Below, in pieces: positions 45,134 through 51,447 of a stretch of 51,447 bases of DNA. This DNA comes from Bacteroidota bacterium (GTDB lineage: Bacteria > Bacteroidota > Bacteroidia > Bacteroidales > F082). The stretch's first letter is position 1. The number at the start of each line of letters is the position of its first letter. The position numbers and the translations under genes were made by a program. The notes under the pieces are model-generated. The model saw only the letters and a list, made by a program, of their open reading frames with translations. It did not search any database and was not told the DNA's origin. The stretch spans positions 1 to 51,447 of the forward strand of contig JAERTD010000034.1 in assembly GCA_016845175.1 (NCBI GenBank), read 5' to 3'.

Positions 45134-46102
45134 TTATTCCGGATAAGCATAATCACTGGTCCATAGCATCGGATGGCTGAGGGTATACAAATTGGTTTTC
45201 CCTGATTCAAATGAACTATAACGCAAGGCGATGGTTTTCCCTGAAGCATCCCTAGTGTCTACAGTCACAAGATTGCCTTGCCCATCATAGGTGTGGAAAG
45301 TAGTGGATCGAAGCTTAAACTCATCTTTATCAAGACTGTACACATAGTATACCACTTCATCCAACAATTCAGACTCGTAGTTATACAAAGCTTTTCCACT
45401 CACCTCAAGACTTCCGAATTTAGTAAGGGAATAGATTAAATCAGTGGTTTTTCTTCCCTGCTCATAGCTACTTTCAACTCTATAGAATTCCGTTAATTCC
45501 TCATCTGCATGCATCCTGATAAATTGGGCCATCCGGTGGAGGTATTCATCTTGATAGGTATACTCATAAACCATATGCAGTTCCAATTTGTCCGGTCTTT
45601 TCTCATACTCTCGAATCCTGATCAAATTACCCATAGCATCATACGAATAGGTGAATTGCTGTATAGGTTCAGTTCCATTGTAATCAAAATTCAAAAGCTC
45701 ACGCGACCTGATTAAACCATCCTCGTAAATATCTAATACTTTAGCAAAAGGCTGCCAGTAAAGCTGAATCCTGTTATACTGTTTACACAAAACAGTGTCT
45801 CCCATATAACTGAAGTCGAATTTGGTTTCTGAAAACCCCTGTTCCATATTCTTTATACGCATTATTTTACTTAGCAGACGGTTCTGGTCATAGGTATATT
45901 GACTCTGTCTGTGTAGTGTCCCACCCTGGAAATTTGATATCTGGATCAGCCTGTTTGCTTCACCCAATACAGGGGAAACAGCTTCTGATTTATGACAAGC
46001 CTGAATGACCAATGCCAGTAATAACAGACCTAAAGCTAACTTCTTGTAAGTTGATGTGAAAACAGCATACTCACTTTTAAAGATCCATAAGAATAATCGC
46101 AT
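45134..46102 (-). CDS. Putative lipoprotein with YD/RHS-like repeats
   Basis: The product (322 residues from the ATG at 46102) has a hydrophobic stretch ending in a lipobox-like LLLLALVIQAC, so it is probably a lipoprotein. The body is rich in Tyr/Asp repeats (SQYTYDQNRLLSKI, FTYSYDAMGNLIRIREY, TFHTYDGQGNLVTVDTRD) like short, degenerate RHS/YD repeats. No enzymatic motif is seen. An alternative ATG at 46144 would give a much longer n-region. It converges on yccF and diverges from the bat operon. Confidence 0.62.
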   Translation of the reverse strand: MRLFLWIFKSEYAVFTSTYKKLALGLLLLALVIQACHKSEAVSPVLGEANRLIQISNFQGGTLHRQSQYTYDQNRLLSKIMRIKNMEQGFSETKFDFSYMGDTVLCKQYNRIQLYWQPFAKVLDIYEDGLIRSRELLNFDYNGTEPIQQFTYSYDAMGNLIRIREYEKRPDKLELHMVYEYTYQDEYLHRMAQFIRMHADEELTEFYRVESSYEQGRKTTDLIYSLTKFGSLEVSGKALYNYESELLDEVVYYVYSLDKDEFKLRSTTFHTYDGQGNLVTVDTRDASGKTIALRYSSFESGKTNLYTLSHPMLWTSDYAYPE

Positions 46103-46144
46103 TACAAATCCCTGAATATCAACGTTTTTTCTGCTTGACCCCAT

Positions 46145-46383
46145 GAGAAAGGAGAGTTTTGTTTGTTACAGGATAATGTGGTTTTAAAGATAAGTAAAAC
46201 TGGCTGTTAGATTCCATGATTATTAAAAAAATACTTTGCCTTTATCTTCAGAATTTCATAGTTCGCAACTACACTATATTGGAATAATATGCTCATAATG
46301 AAAAATGTCGTTGATAATAATTCAAACTAAGCCTGTGTGTTTCCTCACAAAGAATATACCACCCTTAATGAATATCCCATTCC
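46145..46383. other. Intergenic region upstream of the moxR-bat operon
   Basis: AT-rich DNA between the divergent lipoprotein and moxR genes. Apart from the phased repeats that start at 46384, I see no gene, hairpin or promoter match for the lipoprotein gene. Confidence 0.4.
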
Positions 46384-46448
46384 TTAACAATCCTTGACCC
46401 TCCTTAACAAATTTTAACAAGAGCTAAAAAGCTGCTTTTCTATCTTTG
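46384..46448 (+). promoter_or_regulatory. moxR-bat operon promoter with phased TTAACAA repeats
   Basis: TTAACAA occurs at 46384-46390, 46404-46410 and 46414-46420, spaced 20 and 10 bp, so all three lie on one helix face. A perfect -7 element TATCTTTG is at 46441-46448. The expected -33 position coincides with the third repeat and lacks TTTG, so an activator or alternative sigma factor may act there. The ATG is 22 nt after the -7 element. Confidence 0.55.
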
Positions 46449-46470
46449 TCACCATTAAATCTTGAATAAA

Positions 46471-47463
46471 ATGTTACAAACCGACATCCGTGAACTAAAC
46501 GAACGCATTGAGCGTGAAAGCCAGTTTATTGACTTAATCCATCTGGAGATGAACAAGGTTATAATTGGCCAAAAACATATGACCGAAAGGCTGCTTATTG
46601 GATTGCTCGCCAATGGCCATATCTTGCTTGAAGGAGTACCCGGCTTGGCAAAAACCCTTGCCATTAACTCACTCTCTAAAGTGATCGATGCAAAATTCAG
46701 TCGTATTCAGTTCACTCCTGACCTATTACCCGCCGACTTATTGGGCACACTCATTTATAGCCAGAAAAATGAAGAATTTGTGGTCAAGAAAGGCCCCTTG
46801 TTTGCCAATTTTGTGTTGGCAGATGAGATCAATCGTTCGCCTGCGAAGGTCCAGAGTGCCCTGCTTGAAGCCATGCAGGAGAGGCAAGTAACCATTGGTG
46901 AAACCACGTTCAAACTGGACGAACCCTTTCTGGTGATGGCCACACAAAACCCCATTGAACAAGAAGGGACCTACCCCTTACCCGAAGCTCAGGTTGACCG
47001 TTTCATGCTAAAAGTCGTGATCAACTATCCCAAGAAAGAAGAAGAGAAACTGATCCTTCGTCAAAATATAACCAGTACTCAGGCTAGCACAAATACTGTG
47101 ATCAAACCTGAAGAAATTATCAAGGCCAGAAACATTGTCAGGGAAGTTTATTTAGATGAGAAGATTGAGAACTATATTACAGATATCGTTTTCGCCAGTC
47201 GTTATCCAAAGGACTATCGACTCAGCCAGTTTGATCATATGATCTCCTATGGTGCTTCACCAAGGGCCAGTATCAACCTTGCACTGGCTGCCAAAGCTTA
47301 TGCCTTTATCAAACGCAGAGGTTATGTGATTCCTGAAGATATCCGTGCCATTGCCCATGATGTGATGCGCCATCGAATTGGATTAACCTATGAAGCCGAA
47401 GCCGAAAACATCAGCAGTGAAGATATTGTAAACGAAATATTAAATTCTGTTGAAGTACCCTAG
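46471..47463 (+). CDS. moxR: MoxR-family AAA+ ATPase
   Basis: The 330-residue AAA+ protein has Walker A GVPGLAKT (55-62), Walker B FVLADEINRSP, sensor 1 ATQNPIEQEGTYPLPEAQ with an arginine-finger region VDRFML, and a C-terminal lid domain. MoxR ATPases act as chaperones that mature or regulate vWA-domain proteins, usually encoded next to them, as here with DUF58, BatA and BatB. I start at the ATG at 46471 rather than the in-frame TTG at 46462. It is the first gene of the operon. Confidence 0.93.
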   Translation: MLQTDIRELNERIERESQFIDLIHLEMNKVIIGQKHMTERLLIGLLANGHILLEGVPGLAKTLAINSLSKVIDAKFSRIQFTPDLLPADLLGTLIYSQKNEEFVVKKGPLFANFVLADEINRSPAKVQSALLEAMQERQVTIGETTFKLDEPFLVMATQNPIEQEGTYPLPEAQVDRFMLKVVINYPKKEEEKLILRQNITSTQASTNTVIKPEEIIKARNIVREVYLDEKIENYITDIVFASRYPKDYRLSQFDHMISYGASPRASINLALAAKAYAFIKRRGYVIPEDIRAIAHDVMRHRIGLTYEAEAENISSEDIVNEILNSVEVP

Positions 47464-47560
47464 GGAAGGGAGAATAGAGAAGGAAGAATGTAGAATGGAG
47501 AAGGAAGAATGTAGAATTTTGAATTTAGAGTGTAGAGTGTGAGTGTGGGTGTGGGTGTTG
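47464..47560. repeat. Low-complexity intergenic element (inverted relative to 41359-41580)
   Basis: Purine-rich DNA with a 20-bp sequence GAGAAGGAAGAATGTAGAAT at 47477-47496 and again at 47498-47517, then a GTGTGAGTGTGGGTGTGGGT run (47530-47560). Its reverse complement has the CAC-rich then pyrimidine-rich order seen at 41428-41580. It is noncoding and lies between moxR and the DUF58 gene. Confidence 0.6.
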
Positions 47561-47592
47561 AGACAGAAAGAAAGTAAAAAGTCAGTTGAATT

Positions 47593-48468
47593 TTGAACGC
47601 ACAGGAAATATTTAAGAAAGTTAGAAAGATTGAGATCAAGACCCGTGGTTTGTCTCATCAGATCTTCTCAGGAGAATACCATAGCGTATTTAAAGGAAGG
47701 GGTATGGCTTTTAGTGAGGTGCGTGAATATCAATATGGCGACGACATCAGGAATATCGACTGGAATGTTACCGCACGATACAACCATCCCTATGTTAAAA
47801 TATTTGAAGAGGAACGTGAATTAACAGTGATGCTGCTCATTGATGTCAGTGGCTCCAATAATTTTGGCACCCAAAGCCAACTAAAACAGGAACTGGTTAC
47901 TGAAGTGGCCGCTGTGCTGTCATTCTCGGCCATTCAAAATAACGACAAGGTGGGCGTGATCTTCTTCAGCGACCAGGTGGAAAAGTTCATCCCACCACAA
48001 AAGGGAAGTTCACACATACTAAGAATCATCCGGGAACTCATCGATTTTAAAGCTGAACATAAGGGCTCCAATATTTCAGAAGCCCTCAGGTATTTCACCA
48101 ATGCCATTAAAAAACGATCCACCGCATTTCTAATTTCTGACTTCATTGATGAAGGTTTTGACAGAGCACTACAAATTGCCAAATACAAGCATGACCTGAT
48201 TGCCGTGAGGGTAACTGATGACCGGGAAATGGAGATGCCTGATGTGGGATTGGTTAGATTAATGGATGCAGAAACTGGCAAACAGGCCTGGGTGGATACA
48301 TCAAGCCGTAAATTTCGAAAGGAATATATGGGCTGGACCCAGTACCAAAGGGAACGGTTGGATGCTTTGTTTTCACGTATGGGTGTGGATATGGTGAAAA
48401 TACATACAGGTAAAGATTATGTGAAACCACTCATGAATCTGTTTAAAAAACGTGGATCAAGAAAGTAA
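47593..48468 (+). CDS. DUF58 protein with vWA domain (MoxR partner)
   Basis: The 291-residue protein has the DUF58 signature YGDDIRNIDWNVTARY (48-63) and a vWA domain with MIDAS-type Asp84-Ser86-Ser88 in LLIDVSGSNN. FLISDFIDEGFD is further on. DUF58 proteins are regular partners of MoxR ATPases. The start is TTG (47593): the conserved N-terminus NAQEIFKKVRKIEIKTRGLS begins there and no closer ATG exists. The C-terminal end is basic. The next gene's ATG is 1 nt after the stop. Confidence 0.9.
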   Translation: MNAQEIFKKVRKIEIKTRGLSHQIFSGEYHSVFKGRGMAFSEVREYQYGDDIRNIDWNVTARYNHPYVKIFEEERELTVMLLIDVSGSNNFGTQSQLKQELVTEVAAVLSFSAIQNNDKVGVIFFSDQVEKFIPPQKGSSHILRIIRELIDFKAEHKGSNISEALRYFTNAIKKRSTAFLISDFIDEGFDRALQIAKYKHDLIAVRVTDDREMEMPDVGLVRLMDAETGKQAWVDTSSRKFRKEYMGWTQYQRERLDALFSRMGVDMVKIHTGKDYVKPLMNLFKKRGSRK

Positions 48469-48469
48469 G

Positions 48470-49492
48470 ATGAAGATCAAACCGACATATCTATATCTGA
48501 TCAGACCTATCATGGCCAGACTATTGATGGTGGTTTCATTGGTTATTGTTCTGCAAATTAGCAGAGCCCAGACTGTGGAAGCCTTTGCTTCCATTGATTC
48601 AAGTTCCATCATGATTGGAGATCAGATTGGAATGGAAATAGGCGTCCGTTTACCCAATGGTTTCCTTGTGGAATGGCCTAGCATTGGTGATACAGTGAAC
48701 AGCCATATTGAAATCCTAAAAACCTCAGGTATCGATTCTGTGGTTGTTGATAACAGCATCCTGCTCAGTCAACGATTGTTAATCACCTCCTTCGACTCCG
48801 GGTATTTTGAGATTAAACCATTTGAGTTTCATTTCAAAACGCCGGAGGACAGCAACAGTTTTCTGGCCAATACCAACACACTCTTTCTACAGGTAAGTAC
48901 ACCTGTTGTGGATACTGCACAAGCCTTTAAAGCCATTAAAGGACCAGTAGAAGAGCCCTACACCTTTGTGGAAGCGCTACCATGGATATTGCTCGGGTTT
49001 GGGGTGGTGGCTTTAATCATAGCTGGCATTTGGATTTTAAGAAGACGAAAGAAAAACCAACCGGTATTTGCAAGAAAACCCAAGCCAAAACTTCCTCCAC
49101 ATGTGGTGGCCATTACAAAATATGAAGAACTAAGGCTGTCAAAATTATGGCAACAGGGATTGTTAAAGCCCTATTATACCCAGCTCACTGATATCACCAG
49201 GGAATACCTGGAAAACAGATACCATTTTGATGCTCTGGAGATGACCACCGACGAAATCCTTGAGGCATGCTCATCGCATCAGATCAATGATACAATCAGA
49301 GGAAAGCTTAAGAATGTGCTGCAGTTGGCAGATCTTGTCAAGTTTGCCAAGGAAAAACCTACAGCACTGGAAAATGACCTATGTCTGAACCATTGTATTG
49401 ACTTTGTGGAAGAAACCAAAGCCAGCCAAACTGTGCCAGATGAGACAACACATACAAAATCACTAACTGAAAATAAGTTAAGTAATGTTTAG
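48470..49492 (+). CDS. BatD-like single-pass protein of the Bat operon
   Basis: The 340-residue protein has a signal peptide (about 1-33, MARLLMVVSLVIVLQISRAQ) and an exported beta-rich domain (about 34-165; SIDSSSIMIGDQIGMEIGVR). A membrane segment follows (about 170-190, ILLGFGVVALIIAGIWIL), then a cytoplasmic helical domain with KLWQQGLLKPYYTQLTDITR and EYLENRYHFDALEMTTDEI. Proteins of this plan sit between DUF58 and batA in Bacteroidota; the N-terminal domain recalls BatD. The GTG at 48452 is an alternative start, but the ATG at 48470 fits better. It overlaps batA by 8 nt. Confidence 0.75.
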   Translation: MKIKPTYLYLIRPIMARLLMVVSLVIVLQISRAQTVEAFASIDSSSIMIGDQIGMEIGVRLPNGFLVEWPSIGDTVNSHIEILKTSGIDSVVVDNSILLSQRLLITSFDSGYFEIKPFEFHFKTPEDSNSFLANTNTLFLQVSTPVVDTAQAFKAIKGPVEEPYTFVEALPWILLGFGVVALIIAGIWILRRRKKNQPVFARKPKPKLPPHVVAITKYEELRLSKLWQQGLLKPYYTQLTDITREYLENRYHFDALEMTTDEILEACSSHQINDTIRGKLKNVLQLADLVKFAKEKPTALENDLCLNHCIDFVEETKASQTVPDETTHTKSLTENKLSNV

Positions 49493-50483
49493 TGCAGATA
49501 CATGGGCAAACCCTGAGTTTTTATGGCTGCTGCTGATCCTACCAGTACTGATGGTTTGGTATTGGTTCCGACATAAAAATGCCAGCCCTGAAATTCGTTT
49601 TTCGAGCCTTGATTGGTTAGCTAAAATGCCATCCAGTCCGAAAACCTGGCTGGTCCATGGTCTTTTTGTGTTGCGACTTGTGGCATTGGGATTACTTATT
49701 ATTGCCCTGGCAAGGCCCCAATCGGTTTCTTCAAAACAAAACATCCATATCGAAGGCATTGATATTGTGATGGCTTTGGATGTTTCCAGCAGTATGCTTG
49801 CCCGAGATTTTCAACCTGACCGGCTTGAAGCTGCCAAAGAGGTTGCTCAGGAATTTATTTCCAGAAGACCCAACGACAGGGTAAGCCTGGTGATATTCAG
49901 TGGTGAGGCCTTTACTCAGGTCCCTTTAACTACCGACCACAATATGATCGCTACTTTGTTCAGAGAAATTGAGAGTGGCATGATTGAGGATGGTACAGCC
50001 ATTGGAGATGGTTTGGCTACTGCAGTCAGTCGTTTAAAAGAATCTGAGGCCATTTCTAAAGTGATTATTCTACTAACTGACGGGGTGAATAATTCGGGTT
50101 CCGTGGACCCCTTGTCAGCTGCTGAAATTGCCAAACTTTTCGGCATCAGGGCCTATACCATAGGTGTTGGCACTCAGGGCACAGCCCCCTATCCGGTTCA
50201 GGATCAGTGGGGACGCGTTCGAATGCAACAAATGGAGGTTCAAATTGATGAGGAATTGCTGCAGAAAATCGCGGCACAAACCGGTGGGCAATATTTTAGG
50301 GCTGAGAACAAGAAAAAGCTAAGAGAAATTTATAACGAGATTGATCAGATGGAAAAATCAAAGATAGATGTTCAGGAATTTAAAAGGAAGCATGAAAAAT
50401 TTCTTCCCATTGCCCTCCTGGCATTGGCTTTGTTTGTCCTTGAAGTTTTGTTAAGGTATGGTGTATTTAAAAAATTACCCTAA
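49485..50483 (+). CDS. batA: BatA, vWA-domain membrane protein (aerotolerance operon)
   Basis: The 332-residue protein has two N-terminal membrane segments (EFLWLLLILPVLMVWYWFRH; HGLFVLRLVALGLLIIALAR). A periplasmic vWA domain (about 92-290) has MIDAS residues Asp99-Ser101-Ser103 in MALDVSSSMLARDF, conserved Thr in PLTTDHN and Asp in LLTDGVNNSG. A C-terminal membrane segment follows (FLPIALLALALFVLEVLLRY). In Bacteroides fragilis the batA-E genes support growth under oxidative stress; here the function is inferred. It overlaps the preceding gene by 8 nt and batB starts 37 nt downstream. Confidence 0.9.
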   Translation: MFSADTWANPEFLWLLLILPVLMVWYWFRHKNASPEIRFSSLDWLAKMPSSPKTWLVHGLFVLRLVALGLLIIALARPQSVSSKQNIHIEGIDIVMALDVSSSMLARDFQPDRLEAAKEVAQEFISRRPNDRVSLVIFSGEAFTQVPLTTDHNMIATLFREIESGMIEDGTAIGDGLATAVSRLKESEAISKVIILLTDGVNNSGSVDPLSAAEIAKLFGIRAYTIGVGTQGTAPYPVQDQWGRVRMQQMEVQIDEELLQKIAAQTGGQYFRAENKKKLREIYNEIDQMEKSKIDVQEFKRKHEKFLPIALLALALFVLEVLLRYGVFKKLP

Positions 50484-50520
50484 TAAATAGAAAAAATTTA
50501 AAGTCCGGCACAACTAACAC

Positions 50521-51447
50521 ATGATAAGATTCGCACATACAGAATATGCTTACTTGCTGATACTGCTGTTGCTATTCCTGCTGGTGTACTGGTATTACCG
50601 ACACTGGCAACGAAAGGCCATGAAACGCTTCGGTGACCAAAAAACCACCCACAGGCTAATTCCTAGATTATCTGAACACAAAGCACTGGTGAAATTTATT
50701 TTGTTGCTGACAGCCTTCGCATTCATGGTTATTGGGATTATGGATCCACAGGTAGGCTCCAAGCTGGAAAAGGTTAAACGGGAGGGTATCGACCTTATGC
50801 TGGTCTTGGATGTCTCCAATTCCATGCTGGCCGAAGACATCAAACCCAATCGGCTGGAACGGTCCAAAATGGCTATATCCAATCTGGTGGATAAGTTGGA
50901 AGGTGATCGCATCGGCATCATCGTATTTGCGGGAAACGCGTACAAACAGCTGCCGCTTACCACAGATTATTCAGCAGCCAGACTCTTTTTATCAGCAGTG
51001 GATACCAAGATTGTACCAACGCAGGGAACTGCCATTGGAGAAGCCATTGAAATGGCCACTACCTCCTTCGGTGAAAGTGAACACAACAAAGCTATTATCA
51101 TTATTACTGATGGTGAAAACCATGAGGATGATGCCGTTGGTGCCGCATCAGCGGCCAGTGAACTGGGTATTAAAGTATTTACCATTGGTATGGGCTTGCC
51201 AGAAGGTACACCCATCCCCTTGTATGACAACTATGGGAATCAATCAGGTTATAAGAAAGACAGGGAAGGACAGACTGTAATTACCAAGCTTAACGAGGAT
51301 ATGTTACGTCAGATTGCTGCAGCAGGGCAGGGTGCCTATGCCAGGGCCAACAACGCAAGTACCGGTTTAAGAAAGATATTTGAAGATATTAGTGAAATTG
51401 AGAAAAAGGAAATAGAAACCAAACAATTTACAGCATACGAAGATCGT
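50521..51447 (+). CDS. batB: BatB, vWA-domain membrane protein (cut by window end)
   Basis: The frame starts at the ATG at 50521 and stays open for 309 codons to the window edge. It has an N-terminal membrane segment (YAYLLILLLLFLLVYWYYRH), a second near 58-75 (KFILLLTAFAFMVIGIM), and a vWA domain. The MIDAS residues are Asp97-Ser99-Ser101 in LVLDVSNSMLAEDI, with PLTTDYSAARLF and IIITDGENHEDD. It is a BatA paralogue. The C-terminal membrane segment and the following batC-E, if present, lie beyond the window. Confidence 0.9.
   Translation, partial: MIRFAHTEYAYLLILLLLFLLVYWYYRHWQRKAMKRFGDQKTTHRLIPRLSEHKALVKFILLLTAFAFMVIGIMDPQVGSKLEKVKREGIDLMLVLDVSNSMLAEDIKPNRLERSKMAISNLVDKLEGDRIGIIVFAGNAYKQLPLTTDYSAARLFLSAVDTKIVPTQGTAIGEAIEMATTSFGESEHNKAIIIITDGENHEDDAVGAASAASELGIKVFTIGMGLPEGTPIPLYDNYGNQSGYKKDREGQTVITKLNEDMLRQIAAAGQGAYARANNASTGLRKIFEDISEIEKKEIETKQFTAYEDR

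Noticed and set aside
47440..47658. Minus-strand frame over the moxR-DUF58 gap (THTHTHTLHSKF)
   Set aside because: Simple-sequence translation of the low-complexity element.
50810..51280. Plus-strand frame of 156 codons at the right end
   Set aside because: It is an alternative frame of batB, whose own frame has intact vWA motifs from 50521 to the edge.

Overview
The window comes from a Bacteroidota chromosome, probably of the Bacteroidales/Marinilabiliales/Cytophagales kind; the order cannot be settled from sequence alone. The evidence is the phylum-specific promoter element TAnnTTTG just upstream of many starts (three sites also have, or nearly have, a TTTG -33 box 19-20 nt away), an LpxC-FabZ fusion, PorX, a type IX secretion (T9SS) cargo with a C-terminal sorting domain, a Bat/MoxR operon, and frequent TTG/GTG or leaderless starts. 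No rRNA, tRNA, CRISPR array, prophage or insertion sequence was seen.

Layout. 1-251: 5' end of a type I restriction-modification methylase gene (hsdM, minus strand), then a 580-bp gap with a GC-richer repeat-like patch. 832-2196: secreted TlpA-like thioredoxin. 2193-8689 (minus): lutA-like Fe-S protein, aroB-aroA, alanine dehydrogenase, and porX-tsaE. 8792-15030 (plus): HD phosphohydrolase, then the lipid A block lpxD, lpxC-fabZ, lpxA, efp and a second lpxD-like gene. 15037-20227 (minus): O-antigen ligase, a duplicated Wzz-type chain-length regulator and a Wzx-type flippase. 20569-27401 (plus): glycosyltransferase, purD, a multi-pass membrane protein, rnhB and a large DUF3352-like envelope protein. 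27561-34320: a compact four-gene operon of secreted proteins with its own promoter and a strong terminator. 34322-41303 (minus): a 1218-residue T9SS cargo with sortilin-type propeller and PKD domains, an AsmA-like protein and a MATE transporter. 41636-45074 (plus): MFS transporter, secreted YciI-like protein, TIGR01777 epimerase and YccF. 45134-46102 (minus): YD-repeat-like lipoprotein. 46384-51447 (plus): moxR, a DUF58 gene, a BatD-like gene, batA and batB (cut by the window end).

Many genes concern the cell envelope. The lpx genes make lipid A, the wzx/wzz/ligase group exports and polymerises surface polysaccharide, and PorX is a regulator of the T9SS that would export the 34322-37978 protein (the translocon genes are not in the window). 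The least explained part is the 27.6-34.3 kb operon. Its first two proteins share an N-terminal domain but have different C-termini. Its last two share a C-terminal module that I read as four tandem repeats of about 50 residues, which I cannot assign to a known family.
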